NCBI GenBank assembly: GCA_015272395.1
Contig: JACYLQ010000027.1
Span: forward strand, 62,001 to 126,000
Length of the DNA: 64,000 bases
Direction of reading: 5' to 3'
From: Calothrix sp. C42_A2020_038
GTDB lineage: Bacteria > Cyanobacteriota > Cyanobacteriia > Cyanobacteriales > Nostocaceae
Positions 1 to 11,050 of this stretch are shown here, in pieces (position 1 is the stretch's first letter; each line of letters begins with the position of its first letter). Both the position numbers and the translations under genes were made by a program. A model generated the notes under the pieces. The model saw only the letters and a list, made by a program, of their open reading frames with translations, was not told the origin of the DNA and did no database searches.

Positions 1-270
1 TTCAAAACAAAATATTTTGGCTTTATTTTCGAGTAATGCAATGACTTTGTTGGTAAATTCTCCGCGACTGGCGCCGACATCGAATACACAATAATTATCT
101 TGGACATTTATTTTTGTAAAATACCAGTGGAGTGTTTGCTGCTCTCCGCTATTTTCAATTTCATGCCCACCTCCAACATTCATTCCGGCATGACACAGCT
201 TTAGTCCTTTTTCCCAAATCGGTTGTAACCAAGGTCTTGAGATTATCCATCTCACAGTTTGTTCGTTCAT
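1..270 (-). CDS. FkbM-type SAM-dependent methyltransferase, N-terminal part (cut by window edge)
   Basis: An open frame of 90 codons begins at the ATG read leftward from 270 and runs off the window. Residues 62-70 read VFDVGASRG, a glycine-rich motif I of class I SAM-dependent methyltransferases. An acidic residue about 20 positions later (E90, in IFCFE) fits the end of strand beta-2. The layout, a short N-terminal helix region followed directly by the SAM fold, is that of FkbM-family sugar or small-molecule O-methyltransferases. The substrate cannot be inferred because the C-terminal half lies outside the window. The CHASE2-kinase gene diverges from it across about 200 bases. Confidence 0.6.
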   Translation of the reverse strand, partial: MNEQTVRWIISRPWLQPIWEKGLKLCHAGMNVGGGHEIENSGEQQTLHWYFTKINVQDNYCVFDVGASRGEFTNKVIALLENKAKIFCFE

Positions 271-467
271 AGTTCACACCCTATCAAATCTGTTTAGCTG
301 GTAAGCAGGATTTCTTTATTTTTTATCTTCTGTCGGTTCCCATCCTCTAACTCAAGTCATAACATCATATTTCTCCAGCGTTCCAACACAGCTAATAAAT
401 TGCTACATTATGGATATGGCTTCCTGCAACTGCAACTACCACCTCTGGTTAATACCGTAACGCTGTG

Positions 468-2690
468 ATGAATAGACTTTTCAAACAACTTCGTGCAATG
501 CTAGTCAAAGATAAGCATCGTACTATTACGGTTGCAAATAATTTCAGAGATTTAGTTTTACAAAAAAATCCTACAGCTAAGTTAACAGCAGCGGTTGTCA
601 CAAGTGTAGGAGTTACAGTTCTAATAGTAGGCGCCCGTCATACACATTGGTTACAACCGTGGGAGTTCGGAGCATACGACCATATGGTTCGTTTGCGTCC
701 TCCTGACAAAATTGATAATCGTTTGCTAGTGGTGACGGTGACAGAAGAAGATATCCAAAAGTGGGGTAATCCATTACCAAGTGCAACAATAAATAAGCTG
801 TTAACAAAATTAGAGTCATATCAACCGCGCATTATTGGTCTAAATATTTACCGTCCAGGTGAAAAAAATTTAGGTGTTGGTGTTGTAAATAAAGACAATA
901 CTATAGGGGTGTGCAAATTTAGCAGCTTAAAAACATCGGAGATTGCACCACCTTCTAGTTTACCTGAATATAATATTGGTTTTAATGACTTAATCCCTGA
1001 TTCTAGTGACCGCACAGTTCGTCGTGCATTGCTGTTTGGAGAATCGACTGATCAAAATTGTAGTACTGAGTATTCATTTGCGGCGTTACTTTCAATAAGT
1101 TACTTAGAAAAGCAAGGTATTAAACATGACTTCGAGAACGATAATTGGGTTTTGGGTGACAAGGTAATACCTCGGTTGCAAGAAAAGCCAGGTAGTTATG
1201 AGAATTTAAATTTACGCGGTTATCAAATCTTGCTTAACTACCGTCATCCTGATTTTCTCGCACGACAAGTCAAACTAACACAAGTTCTGAACAATCAAAT
1301 CAACCCCGACTGGGTAAAAGACAAGTTAGTTATTATAGGTAACACAGCTTCTAGTCTTGATAGGGGAATTTCAACACCTTATAGTGCGATGCCAAACCAA
1401 CCAGGTGGCACACCTGGGGTTTTGATTCAAGCACAAATAGTTAGTAACATTCTCAGTACAGTACTCGATAACAAACCGCAAATATGGTATTGGTCAAATT
1501 TTGCTGAGATTGGATGGATATGGCTTTGGGCACTTGTAGGTGGGACAGTTGCTTGGCGCCTGCGAAATCCATTGATGTTTTTGGTAGCAGGTGGTACAAG
1601 TTTAGGTGTATTACTAGGAATATGCTATTTCTTATTTCTGCAAGCAGGGTGGGTACCAGTTGTACCACCTGCAATGGCATTGGTAATAACAGGTGTTGGT
1701 GTAATAGCATATTCAGCTTACCGTACTGAGATTGAAACAAGAATAATTATTGTTCAAGTTGAAAAACAACAAGAAGCAATAGCTCAACTGAGTGCATTGC
1801 TCAAAGAACCAACTCGTATTCCAGAAATACAACTGCACGCGGGTGTTGCAGATACTCCTCAACGTAATACAGGTGATTTTCTTCTCAGTGGACGATACCA
1901 AATTACTCGTGTTTTGGGGTCGGGTGGTTTTGGTTCTACTTACATCGCAAAAGATACACAGCGTCCAGGTAGTCCAGTTTGTGTTGTCAAACAGTTAATG
2001 CCTGCACGTCGTGATACTCGTTTTATGCAAGTTGCCCGCAGGTTGTTTGATGCTGAAGCTGAGATTTTATTAGTTTTGGGCAAACATCCTCAAATTCCTG
2101 ACCTGCTGGCATATTTTGAAGAAAACAACGAATTTTACTTGGTTGAAGAGTACGTTAAAGGTAATATGCTGAGTCGAGAATTATCTGCAAGTGATTTTCA
2201 AAGCGAAGCGTATGTAATCGAAATGCTCAAAAGTGTATTACAAGTTCTCAAATTTGTTCATGAACATCGAGTTATTCATCGTGACATCAAACCCGAAAAT
2301 ATTATTCGTAATTCTTTAGATAATAAATTAGTACTAATTGACTTTGGCGCCGTTAAGAAGATGCAGCCACCTAGTAACGAAACCGAACTTGCAACGGTAG
2401 CAATAGGTACGCGCGGGTATGCGGCGCCGGAGCAACTAGCAGGACATCCCCGTTTATCGAGCGATATTTACGCTTTAGGAATGATTGGTATTCAAGCTTT
2501 AACAGGCATTCCACCACATGATTTACCAATTAACCCAAATACTGGAAATGTAGAGTGGCGCCAGTACGTTACAGTCAGCGACAAGCTCGCAAATATCTTA
2601 GATAAAATGGTGTGCTATCACTTCAACGAACGATATCAATCTGCTTCTGAAGTATTAGATGATTTGAGTAAATTGATAAATCTTTATTAA
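468..2690 (+). CDS. CHASE2 domain serine/threonine protein kinase
   Basis: Predicted membrane receptor kinase of about 740 residues. It has an N-terminal membrane segment near residues 39-58, an extracytoplasmic CHASE2 sensor domain (about 75-330), three further membrane helices (about 345-430) and a C-terminal Hanks-type kinase domain (about 475-740). Kinase motifs are complete: GSGGFG loop, VVKQ lysine, IHRDIKPEN catalytic loop near 605, DFG near 625 and APE near 655, so activity is expected. The ligand of the sensor is unknown. The start is the ATG at 468; an in-frame GTG sits directly before it at 465. It converges with tkt. A second CHASE2 protein, without a kinase, is encoded at 38820-40169. 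Confidence 0.9.
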   Translation: MNRLFKQLRAMLVKDKHRTITVANNFRDLVLQKNPTAKLTAAVVTSVGVTVLIVGARHTHWLQPWEFGAYDHMVRLRPPDKIDNRLLVVTVTEEDIQKWGNPLPSATINKLLTKLESYQPRIIGLNIYRPGEKNLGVGVVNKDNTIGVCKFSSLKTSEIAPPSSLPEYNIGFNDLIPDSSDRTVRRALLFGESTDQNCSTEYSFAALLSISYLEKQGIKHDFENDNWVLGDKVIPRLQEKPGSYENLNLRGYQILLNYRHPDFLARQVKLTQVLNNQINPDWVKDKLVIIGNTASSLDRGISTPYSAMPNQPGGTPGVLIQAQIVSNILSTVLDNKPQIWYWSNFAEIGWIWLWALVGGTVAWRLRNPLMFLVAGGTSLGVLLGICYFLFLQAGWVPVVPPAMALVITGVGVIAYSAYRTEIETRIIIVQVEKQQEAIAQLSALLKEPTRIPEIQLHAGVADTPQRNTGDFLLSGRYQITRVLGSGGFGSTYIAKDTQRPGSPVCVVKQLMPARRDTRFMQVARRLFDAEAEILLVLGKHPQIPDLLAYFEENNEFYLVEEYVKGNMLSRELSASDFQSEAYVIEMLKSVLQVLKFVHEHRVIHRDIKPENIIRNSLDNKLVLIDFGAVKKMQPPSNETELATVAIGTRGYAAPEQLAGHPRLSSDIYALGMIGIQALTGIPPHDLPINPNTGNVEWRQYVTVSDKLANILDKMVCYHFNERYQSASEVLDDLSKLINLY

Positions 2691-2711
2691 TACGTAATTT
2701 TGTTTGGCTGG

Positions 2712-2742
2712 AAAAAAGGGGGCGGGCAAGGATGCCCACCCC
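2712..2742 (-). terminator. Terminator of tkt
   Basis: Read on the minus strand just after tkt, a 10-bp stem (GGGGTGGGCA with TGCCCGCCCC, one G-T pair) closes a 4-base loop and is followed by a run of six T. This is a classical intrinsic terminator. It may also stop the convergent kinase transcript. Confidence 0.7.
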
Positions 2743-2776
2743 ACAAAAGGTATTTAGAAATTATGTATTAATAAGA

Positions 2777-4801
2777 CTAGCCTAGTACTTTTTTGGCGGT
2801 TGCTAGTACGTTGTCAACGGTGAAGCCGAATTTTTCCATACAAACTCCACCAGGCGCCGATGCGCCAAATCTATCAATGCTAACGGTGGCGCCTTCGGTA
2901 CCGATATATTTGTGCCAACCAAAGCTAACGCCAGCTTCTACGGATACGCGCTTGGTGACAGCTTTGGGAAGAATTGATTCTCTATAAGCTTCGTCTTGAG
3001 CTTCAAATAATTCCCAGGAAGGCATGGAAACTACACGGACTTTCTTACCTTCAGCAGTCAGCTTTTCGGCAGCACCAACACAAAGGCTAACTTCGGAACC
3101 TGTACCAATCAAGATAATATCGGGTGTTCCTTCGCTATCTACAATTGTGTAGGCGCCTTTTTTAACACCTTCAATCGAAGTACCATGCAAGTTAGGTACG
3201 TTTTGACGGGTGAAGGCCAACAATGTCGGAGCATTGTGTTTTGCTTTTTGAATTGCGACTGTGTAAGCGCCGGAAGTTTCAGTACCGTCAGCAGGACGAA
3301 TTACTGTGAGGTTAGGAATTGCACGTAATGAAGAAAGAGTTTCAACAGGTTGGTGTGTTGGCCCGTCTTCACCTTGTCCAATTGAGTCATGGGTCATTAC
3401 CCAAATTGACCCAGCTTGCGACAAAGCAGATAAGCGGATAGCCGCGCGCATGTAGTCAGTGAAAATTAAGAAGGTCGCACCGTAAGGAATTAAACCTGAA
3501 CCATGTAGTGCCATACCATTAACAATGGCACCCATACCATGTTCACGTACACCATAGTGAACGTTAGGGTTTTCGTAGTGTCCTTTCTGGAAGTCGCCTT
3601 TACCTTTAATTTCCGTTAAGTTAGAGTGAGTTAAGTCAGCCGAACCACCAATTAACTCAGGTAATACTGTTGCTAGTTTGTTAAGGCAAGTTTCGGAATG
3701 TTTACGAGTTGCAACACCTTTATCTTCAGGAGTGTAAGTAGGTAATACCTTTTCCCAACCATCAGGAAGTTTGCCGCTAATGTAACGTTCAAATTCAGCT
3801 GCTTCAGAAGCGTACTTAGCTTTATAATCACTTAAAGCTTGATTCCATTCACTTTCTGCCTTGGCACCACGTTCAATAGCTTTTTGCATGTGGTCAAGAA
3901 CATCTTGAGGTACTACAAAAGGCTCATGTTCCCAACCTAAATTTTGACGGGTAAGCGCCACTTCATCGGCACCTAATGCGGCGCCGTGAACACCAGCAGT
4001 ATTTTGCTTATTGGGTGAACCGTAACCAATCGTAGTTGTCACCTTAATCATTGAAGGCTTATCTGTGACAGATTTTGCTTCTTCAATAGCTTTAGCAATT
4101 CCTTCTAAATCGGTGTTGCCATCTTTAACATGCAGCACATGCCAACCATATGCTTCAAAACGCTTAGAAACATCTTCAGTGAATGCTACATCTGTAGAAC
4201 CATCAATTGAGATGTGGTTGTCGTCGTACAGTGCTATTAGTTTGCCTAATCCCAAGTGTCCCGCAAAAGAACATGCTTCACCAGAAACTCCTTCCATGTT
4301 GCAACCATCACCTAATATTACGTAAGTGTAATGGTCAACAATTTTGGCATCAGGTTTGTTGAACTTAGCTGCTAGGTGAGCTTCGGCCATTGCTAAACCG
4401 ACTGCATTCGCAATACCTTGTCCTAATGGTCCGGTAGTAACTTCTACACCTGGGGTTTCAAAGTTTTCTGGGTGTCCTGGAGTGCGAGACCCCCATTGAC
4501 GAAACTGCTTGATATCCTCTATCGTCACGCTATCAAAACCACTGAGGTATAGCAGTGCATACTGCAACATACACCCGTGACCTGCTGATAACACAAAACG
4601 GTCACGGTTAAACCACTTGGGATTTTTGGGATTAACCCGCATGAATTTATCCCAAAGTACAAACGCCATCGGAGCGGCGCCCATTGGCAGTCCTGGGTGC
4701 CCTGACTTAGCCTTTTCTACAGCATCAACTGCTAAAAACCGAATCGAGTTAATACAAAGCTCTTCTAGTGTTTTGGTTGGGGTTTGGGTTGCAACAGTCA
4801 T
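2777..4801 (-). CDS. tkt: Transketolase
   Basis: Thiamine-diphosphate enzyme of the Calvin cycle and pentose phosphate pathway, moving two-carbon ketol units between sugar phosphates in the cytosol. The 674 residues match the usual full length. The N-terminal domain carries the ThDP/metal motif GDGCNMEG, and the central pyrimidine-binding domain carries [16 protein letters not shown]. The order acpP-fabF-tkt on one strand is a common cyanobacterial arrangement. A gap of about 190 bases to fabF, with degenerate GGGAATT repeats, leaves room for its own promoter. No defect is seen. Confidence 0.97.
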   Translation of the reverse strand: MTVATQTPTKTLEELCINSIRFLAVDAVEKAKSGHPGLPMGAAPMAFVLWDKFMRVNPKNPKWFNRDRFVLSAGHGCMLQYALLYLSGFDSVTIEDIKQFRQWGSRTPGHPENFETPGVEVTTGPLGQGIANAVGLAMAEAHLAAKFNKPDAKIVDHYTYVILGDGCNMEGVSGEACSFAGHLGLGKLIALYDDNHISIDGSTDVAFTEDVSKRFEAYGWHVLHVKDGNTDLEGIAKAIEEAKSVTDKPSMIKVTTTIGYGSPNKQNTAGVHGAALGADEVALTRQNLGWEHEPFVVPQDVLDHMQKAIERGAKAESEWNQALSDYKAKYASEAAEFERYISGKLPDGWEKVLPTYTPEDKGVATRKHSETCLNKLATVLPELIGGSADLTHSNLTEIKGKGDFQKGHYENPNVHYGVREHGMGAIVNGMALHGSGLIPYGATFLIFTDYMRAAIRLSALSQAGSIWVMTHDSIGQGEDGPTHQPVETLSSLRAIPNLTVIRPADGTETSGAYTVAIQKAKHNAPTLLAFTRQNVPNLHGTSIEGVKKGAYTIVDSEGTPDIILIGTGSEVSLCVGAAEKLTAEGKKVRVVSMPSWELFEAQDEAYRESILPKAVTKRVSVEAGVSFGWHKYIGTEGATVSIDRFGASAPGGVCMEKFGFTVDNVLATAKKVLG

Positions 4802-4988
4802 AGTACAATTGTTCTTAACGACGGGTTAGCACTCTCTTAATTAAATTGCCTAAAGAAATTTTAAATTTTCCTAAGCAATTATTTTTATCATCCCATTTGT
4901 CATTGGGAATTGGAAATTAGGATTGGGAATTACCTCCCCTACTCACCTTGTTTATCGGGTAAGGTTAGGGTGTCAATTCCCCATTCCT

Positions 4989-6245
4989 TTAACCCATATA
5001 CTTTTTAAAGACTAGCGCGACGTTGTGACCTCCGAAGCCGAATGAGTTGGATAATGCTACTTCAACTTTTAGTTCTCGGCTGACGTTGGGTACGTAATCT
5101 AAGTCGCAGTTGGGGTCTGGGTTTTCGTGGTTTATTGTTGGTGGAACCCGGTCGTTTGTGATAGACAGTACAGAAGCTACTGCTTCGATGCCACCGGAGG
5201 CACCTAGCAAGTGTCCAGTCATCGATTTTGTGGAACTAACTGCTAATTTCATCGCATGTTCCCCAAACACAGTTTTGACCGCAGTGGTTTCTGCTGAATC
5301 ATTTGCTGGAGTACTTGTACCGTGAGCGTTGATATAGTTTACCTGCTCAGGTAAAACTCCTGCATCTTTTAGTGCCATCCGCATTGCTCTCGCGGCGCCT
5401 TCATGACCTGGGGGTGGAGATGTATAATGAAATGCATCACAAGTCATACCATAACCGATGATTTCCGCATAAATGCGTGCGCCTCGGCTTAAAGCATGTT
5501 GTAATTCTTCTAACACTAAAATGCCCGAACCTTCGCCCATAACAAACCCATCGCGCGATGCATCGAAGGGACGCGAAGCTTTTGTGGGGTCGTCATTACG
5601 GAGCGATAACGCTTTACAAGCAGCAAAACCAGCTATTGATAAAGGCGTAATCGCAGCTTCTGCACCACCACAAATCATCGCTTGGGCGTATCCACCGCTT
5701 ATTAACCGAAACGCATCACCAATTGCGTTACTTCCCGCTGCACAAGCTGTTACCGGACATGAATTTGGCCCCTTGGCGCCAATATGAATCGCGGTTAAAC
5801 CAGATGCCATATTGGCAATCATCATTGGCACCATGAAAGGACTACAACGGTCGGGACCTCGGTTGAGGTAGACAGTTTGCTGCTCTTCCATCACTTTTAA
5901 GCCACCAATACCCGAACCAATCATGACACCGATTTGTTCTGCATTCAGGTCATTGATAACTAATTGCGCGTCTAAAAGAGCCTGTTTTGCTGCCGAAACC
6001 CCGAATTGAGAAAACCGATCCATCCGCTTTGCTTCTTTACGATCCATGTAATCTTGTGGGTCAAAGTTTTTGACCTCACCAGCTATGCGGCAATCATGGC
6101 GTGAAGCATCAAATAGAGTGATATCGCCAATACCATTGCGTCCACTCATAAGTCCCGACCAGTATTCCGATGGTGTGTTACCAATCGGCGTAATTGCGCC
6201 AACACCAGTTACAACAACACGTTTACGTTTAAAATCTTCTGTCAT
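4989..6245 (-). CDS. fabF: 3-oxoacyl-[acyl-carrier-protein] synthase II
   Basis: Condensing enzyme of type II fatty acid synthesis that extends acyl-ACP with malonyl-ACP. It is 418 residues, normal for FabF. The thiolase-fold catalytic triad is visible: Cys168 in TACAAGSN, His308 in [11 protein letters not shown] and His345 in GHLLGASGG. It lies about 220 bases downstream of acpP on the same strand, so its carrier protein is encoded next to it. The distinction from FabB rests on length and on the [11 protein letters not shown] context. Confidence 0.97.
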   Translation of the reverse strand: MTEDFKRKRVVVTGVGAITPIGNTPSEYWSGLMSGRNGIGDITLFDASRHDCRIAGEVKNFDPQDYMDRKEAKRMDRFSQFGVSAAKQALLDAQLVINDLNAEQIGVMIGSGIGGLKVMEEQQTVYLNRGPDRCSPFMVPMMIANMASGLTAIHIGAKGPNSCPVTACAAGSNAIGDAFRLISGGYAQAMICGGAEAAITPLSIAGFAACKALSLRNDDPTKASRPFDASRDGFVMGEGSGILVLEELQHALSRGARIYAEIIGYGMTCDAFHYTSPPPGHEGAARAMRMALKDAGVLPEQVNYINAHGTSTPANDSAETTAVKTVFGEHAMKLAVSSTKSMTGHLLGASGGIEAVASVLSITNDRVPPTINHENPDPNCDLDYVPNVSRELKVEVALSNSFGFGGHNVALVFKKYMG

Positions 6246-6466
6246 GACGATACTTCAGGTGGCTCTAATTGAGTGCGCTTGTTGAAAGTGTCGAGGAGCC
6301 GCGTTGTTGAGTTTGGCATTATTAGAGATGATGAGAGAGTAGGAGGATGGAAAAATAAATTTAACAACCCCCACACTTTTAGACTCAGCAATGCTCAGGA
6401 CACTTGTTCCTCAACACTCAGCAATGCCAGGTGCCATGTCGGCAATGGCTCCTCTCCACTGTTTGA

Positions 6467-6718
6467 TTATGCGGATGCAGCAACTTTGTTATTGATATAA
6501 TCCACTGCTTCTTGAACGGTGGTAATCTTTTCAGCGGCTTCATCGGGAATTTCAATATCAAACTCTTCTTCCAAAGCCATTACAAGTTCAACAGTATCCA
6601 AAGAATCTGCTCCCAGATCATTGGCAAAATTGGATTGTGGGGTAATTGTCTGTGCTTCCACACTCAGTTGGTCAGCGACGATTTTCTTGACCTTTTCAAA
6701 AATTTCCGTTTGGCTCAT
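6467..6718 (-). CDS. acpP: Acyl carrier protein
   Basis: Small acidic carrier of fatty acid intermediates, 83 residues. The phosphopantetheine attachment site is Ser39 in [12 protein letters not shown], and the protein has the usual four-helix ACP length and charge. A GAGGA ribosome-binding sequence lies about eight bases before the ATG. It is the first gene of the acpP-fabF-tkt group. The C-terminal extension after the fourth helix is short and alanine-rich, as in other cyanobacterial ACPs. Confidence 0.96.
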   Translation of the reverse strand: MSQTEIFEKVKKIVADQLSVEAQTITPQSNFANDLGADSLDTVELVMALEEEFDIEIPDEAAEKITTVQEAVDYINNKVAASA

Positions 6719-7032
6719 AGTTAAAATTCCTCAACCAGTTGCTATTGTCCGCTTGTCGTAGGCGATTGCTTTGAAAGCATATACATCTTATCGGAAAGCG
6801 CGAGCGTGCGTACACGTTTACCCAGGCTAACGTCTCTTGATTAATACCTATTTTTTCACATAGGTATTGAAGATTAAAAACACTTAACCAAGCATATAAT
6901 ATCCGATGTGCCTTTTGGTATAAACACTTGAATAAGAGTTTACTGTGGTTGTAATCCCTGACCAGCCAACATACCTGTGGCAATGATAAAACAGTATTTA
7001 TCGAAGCAAATGCCTTTATTTAACTAATTACT
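6719..7032. promoter_or_regulatory. Divergent intergenic region acpP / HdrB-like gene, with hairpin
   Basis: The 314 bases hold the upstream regions of two divergent genes. The clearest structure is a perfect 9-bp inverted repeat at 6843-6868 (AATACCTAT with ATAGGTATT, 8-base loop), not followed by a T-run and therefore not an obvious terminator. No promoter can be assigned with confidence. Confidence 0.35.
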
Positions 7033-7944
7033 ATGCTATCTCAGAGATTAAAGTACGCTTATTTCCCAGGTTGTGTTGCTCAGGGTGCTTGTGGCGAGCT
7101 TCATTTATCTACTGTTGCTCTTGCCCGCGCGTTAGATATTGAGTTAATAGAACTTAAAAAAGCTTCATGTTGCGGTTCTGGCACTTTTAAAGAAGACTCC
7201 CAATTACTCGAAGATACTGTTAATGCTCGTAATATAGCTCTCGCTGAACAACTCAATTTACCTTTGTTAACACATTGCAGCACATGTCAGGGTGTAATTG
7301 GTCATGTTGATGAGCGTTTAAAAGAATGTCAACAGACCAGCCCAAGTTATCTCAATAAAGTCAATGGCTTATTGCAAAAAGAAGGTTGTCTACCATATCG
7401 TGGTAGTACCCAAGTCAAACACCTTCTATATGCTTTGGTAATTGACTATGGTCTGGAAGAAATTCAAAACCGTGTGACTCGTAAATTGAGTGGGTTAAAA
7501 TGCGCTGCGTTTTATGGTTGTTACTTACTACGGGCACAAAAAAACAGTTACGATAATCCTTTCCGACCCGAAGCTATGGAAAATATGTTCCGAGCAGTTG
7601 GGGCAACACCCATATACTACCGAGGTCGCACCCAATGTTGTGGCTGGCCCCTTTCGAGCTACGCCACCACTGAATCGTTTAAAATGGCAGGTACTCATAT
7701 TCAAGATGCGCTTGAATCAGGCGCCGACTGTATCGTTACACCTTGCCCTTTATGTCACCTCAACCTAGACTCACGTCAGCCCGAAGTCGAAAAAGTAATT
7801 GGACAAAAACTAGGTTTACCCATACTCCACTTACCTCAGTTAATAGCCTTAGCACTAGGAATTAGTCCAAAAGAACTAGGTTTAGGACGACACATCGTAT
7901 CAACAAAACCAGTATTAGATAAGTTGGGCGCCTTAGTAGCATAA
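7033..7944 (+). CDS. HdrB-like CCG-domain protein (heterodisulfide reductase subunit B family)
   Basis: 303 residues with two copies of the cysteine-rich CCG domain, the cofactor-binding fold of heterodisulfide reductase subunit B and of succinate dehydrogenase subunit E. In the first copy, CCGSGTF is followed by CSTC; in the second, QCCGWPL is followed by CPLC. Cyanobacteria do not make methane, so the CoB-CoM name reflects homology only. A role in an electron-transfer or disulfide-reducing complex is an inference. It stands alone on the plus strand, ending 55 bases before the convergent polA end. Confidence 0.85.
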   Translation: MLSQRLKYAYFPGCVAQGACGELHLSTVALARALDIELIELKKASCCGSGTFKEDSQLLEDTVNARNIALAEQLNLPLLTHCSTCQGVIGHVDERLKECQQTSPSYLNKVNGLLQKEGCLPYRGSTQVKHLLYALVIDYGLEEIQNRVTRKLSGLKCAAFYGCYLLRAQKNSYDNPFRPEAMENMFRAVGATPIYYRGRTQCCGWPLSSYATTESFKMAGTHIQDALESGADCIVTPCPLCHLNLDSRQPEVEKVIGQKLGLPILHLPQLIALALGISPKELGLGRHIVSTKPVLDKLGALVA

Positions 7945-7999
7945 ACCGGTCTTGTGGAGCAAAGAGAACTTGTTGGTGAGTCCAAGTTGACTGGTTCAA

Positions 8000-10900
8000 T
8001 TATTTGGTTTCCATCCAGTTTTCGCCCGCGCGCGCTTCAACGAGTAAGGGTACAGTTAGTTCGACTGCATTTTCCATGATTGATTTGATTTGAGGTTGTA
8101 GTTCTTCCCATTCGTTGGGTGGGACTTCAAATATTAGTTCGTCATGGACTTGGAGTAGTAAACGGGCTTGGTAGTTTTGCAGGAGTTGATGCATTTTTAC
8201 CATTGCGATTTTGATGATGTCGGCGCTTGAGCCTTGAATGGGGGCATTTGCGGCTGCACGTAATAACCCAGCGTCGTAATTACCTAGATTTTTGAGTTTG
8301 CTAAGGTCAATGTCTTCGGGGTTACTATTTTTCAATTTGCGTAAGCTGTCTGCTGTGAAATCAAAATAGCGGCGCCGACCGATGATAGTTTCGACGTAAC
8401 CGTTGCTAATAGCTTGTTTCTTGACAGCTTCTAAGTATTCAAAAACTTTAGGGTAACGAGTATAAAAACGTTTGATAAATTCGTTGGCTAGGTTTTTATC
8501 TACGCCTGTTGAGCGGGAAAATCTAAGCGAACCCATTCCATAGATAACGCCGAAGTTGATTGTTTTTGCGACCCGACGTTCGTCTAATGTAATATCGTCT
8601 TTCTCGAACATCAAGCGCGCGGTAACAGTGTGAATATCTTCGTTATTGTTATAAGCGTCAACTAGAACAGGTTCTTGGCACAAGTGCGCTAAAATCCGCA
8701 GTTCGATTTGCGAATAATCTGCTGCTACTAGTAACCAACCAGGTTCAGGAATAAAAGCTTTACGAATTTGACGACTGAAGGCGGTACGTATGGGGATATT
8801 TTGTAAGTTGGGGTTTGATGAAGACAGGCGCCCGGTTGATGTTGCTGTTTGGTTAAAGTTTGTATGGACACGACCAGTATCTGAACGTACTAATAAAGGT
8901 AACGCATCTACATAGGTTGACTTTAATTTTGACAGCGTTCTAAATTCGCTAATGGCTTCTATTATACCAGTTTCATCAACTTCGCGTAATTTTTCTAATG
9001 TGGCTGCATCAGTTGAGTAACCTGTTTGGATTTTGCGCGAGTGCTTGGTGCTTAATCCCAATTTAGTAAATAATATTTCACTAAGTTTTTTAGGAGAACC
9101 TAAATTGAATTTTTCGCCTGCAATATCATATACTTGCTGTTCATATTTGGCTAAATCTACTTCTAGCTGCTTGGAAAGTTCTTGTAAGTAATTGGTATCA
9201 ACACGAATACCTTGGTACTCCATCTGAGCCAAAACTGGTTCGAGTGGTTGCTCGACTTCCAATAACAACTTTGATAAAGCTGGAATTTGAGCGAGTTCTT
9301 CACGCAATTTCGGAACAAGTTGATATGTTGCATAAACTTGTGAGCAGCAGTAATCAGCTACACTTTTTATATCTATGTCGCCAATGGTTTTGGTTTTTGG
9401 CACCAAGTCTTGATAGCTTGTAAGTGTTAACTTTAAATAGCGCTCGGTGATTTCATTTAAACTGTGAGATGCATCAGGATTAATAATGTAACTCGCAAGC
9501 ATTGGGTCAAATACAACCCCTTTTAGGTTAATTCCCTGACACTGTAACACTAAACGGTCAAATTTAGCGTTTTGGAAAGTTTTAGGATATTTCTCGCTTT
9601 CTAAAATTGGTTTTAATGCATCAAGCGTTATTTCTAAGTTGAGATTTTCGCCTTGGCTATGCTTAAGGGGTATATAGGCGACTTCATCAGGTTGAGTTCC
9701 CCAGCAACAACCAATACCAACTAATTTTGCATCGCGCGGTTCTAAGTCACTTGTTTCTGTATCCCAGGCTACAGGACTTTCGCCACTAGTATGATTTTTA
9801 AGTATATTAACTAATTCTTCTATTTGAGATTGAGAAGTAATAATACGGGGTTTAATTTCTGATTTTTCTTGTTGTTGAAATATATCAGTCTCTTCTGCGC
9901 TCCAAAACCACAAGTCGTAATCACTACTAGATGCAGAGACGTTATTTGTAGAAGTTTCATTTGTAGATGTAGTAGCTTTCGGTATCGCTTCGCTACCAGA
10001 GGATTCGTTTTGTTTTTGGGTTGGTTCTTGTATGGCGCCACCAAGACGTTCTTGAATTTGATTGATTTTACCTAAGAAGGATTTAAATTCGAGCTTTTCA
10101 AGGAGTGGTATCAGGTTTTGCGTATCGAAACCTTGAAGTTTACAATCTTCCAGATTTACCTGTAATGGAACATCTTGAACAATAGTGGCTAAATAGCGAG
10201 ATTTTTGAGCGTCTTCTTTACCAGCTTGAAGCTTTTTCTGAGCGGCGCCTTTTATTTTATCCAGAGAATCATAAATATTATCGAGGGAACCGTATTCAGA
10301 TAGCAATTGAACTGCTGTCTTCTCGCCGATTCCCTTAACTCCGGGTATATTATCTGAAGTATCACCGCACAAGGCCTTATAGTCAATAATTTGCGATGGT
10401 AAAACACCGAGTTTCTGCTTTACTTCTTCTAGTCCAAACTCAATTGCTCCCGATGTCGAAGAACGTTGAAGCGCTTCCTTATTAAGATACAAAACTTTTA
10501 CTTCTTTTTCAGGGTCAACAAGTTGAAATAAATCTCTATCCCCTGTAAGAATCTTGACACGATAACCATTATCAGCAGCTTGTTTCGTAAGGGTTCCGAG
10601 AACATCATCTGCCTCATAACCGGGTGCAGTCAATATTTTTAAATTGAGTGCATCCAGTAACTCATGCAAATTTTTGAGGTCAGGGATGAAATCTTCAGGA
10701 GTCCCTGGACGGTCAGCTTTGTAGGTATCGTCCGCTTCATGACGAAAAGTTGGTAAACCTAAATCAAATGCAACAGCCAAGTGCGAGGGTTGCTCTTTGG
10801 CTATCACTTCTAAAAGGGACTTGAGAAAACCAAAGCATACGCTAGTAGGAATCCCTGACTTAGTTCTCAAACCACCATCCCGTCCTTTCGCAAAAGCAAA

Positions 10901-11002
10901 GTAGGAACGAAAAGCGAGCGAGTGTCCATCAACAAGGATAAACTTGGGTTGTTCTACAAAAGAATCGGAAGTCAACTGGTTCAATGTTTTAGTATCAGAC
11001 AT
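8000..11002 (-). CDS. polA: DNA polymerase I
   Basis: 1000-residue repair and Okazaki-fragment polymerase with all three domains: 5'-3' flap nuclease (about 1-290), 3'-5' exonuclease (about 390-580) and family A polymerase (about 600-1000). Polymerase motifs A (DYSQIELR), B (RRVAKTINFGVIYG) and C (QVHDELIFE) are intact. In the proofreading domain, Exo I (DTETSDL) and Exo II (NAKFDRL) are intact. In Exo III the expected Y-x3-D reads YCCSQ, placing Gln555 where the metal-linked Asp (Asp501 in E. coli Pol I) is expected. A low-complexity linker rich in Ser/Thr/Asn joins the first two domains. Confidence 0.97.
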   Translation of the reverse strand: MSDTKTLNQLTSDSFVEQPKFILVDGHSLAFRSYFAFAKGRDGGLRTKSGIPTSVCFGFLKSLLEVIAKEQPSHLAVAFDLGLPTFRHEADDTYKADRPGTPEDFIPDLKNLHELLDALNLKILTAPGYEADDVLGTLTKQAADNGYRVKILTGDRDLFQLVDPEKEVKVLYLNKEALQRSSTSGAIEFGLEEVKQKLGVLPSQIIDYKALCGDTSDNIPGVKGIGEKTAVQLLSEYGSLDNIYDSLDKIKGAAQKKLQAGKEDAQKSRYLATIVQDVPLQVNLEDCKLQGFDTQNLIPLLEKLEFKSFLGKINQIQERLGGAIQEPTQKQNESSGSEAIPKATTSTNETSTNNVSASSSDYDLWFWSAEETDIFQQQEKSEIKPRIITSQSQIEELVNILKNHTSGESPVAWDTETSDLEPRDAKLVGIGCCWGTQPDEVAYIPLKHSQGENLNLEITLDALKPILESEKYPKTFQNAKFDRLVLQCQGINLKGVVFDPMLASYIINPDASHSLNEITERYLKLTLTSYQDLVPKTKTIGDIDIKSVADYCCSQVYATYQLVPKLREELAQIPALSKLLLEVEQPLEPVLAQMEYQGIRVDTNYLQELSKQLEVDLAKYEQQVYDIAGEKFNLGSPKKLSEILFTKLGLSTKHSRKIQTGYSTDAATLEKLREVDETGIIEAISEFRTLSKLKSTYVDALPLLVRSDTGRVHTNFNQTATSTGRLSSSNPNLQNIPIRTAFSRQIRKAFIPEPGWLLVAADYSQIELRILAHLCQEPVLVDAYNNNEDIHTVTARLMFEKDDITLDERRVAKTINFGVIYGMGSLRFSRSTGVDKNLANEFIKRFYTRYPKVFEYLEAVKKQAISNGYVETIIGRRRYFDFTADSLRKLKNSNPEDIDLSKLKNLGNYDAGLLRAAANAPIQGSSADIIKIAMVKMHQLLQNYQARLLLQVHDELIFEVPPNEWEELQPQIKSIMENAVELTVPLLVEARAGENWMETK

Positions 11003-11050
11003 ACTTTATTTTAGCCAGTTGCCTCCGCGATCGAACATCTTTCTTGGAGG

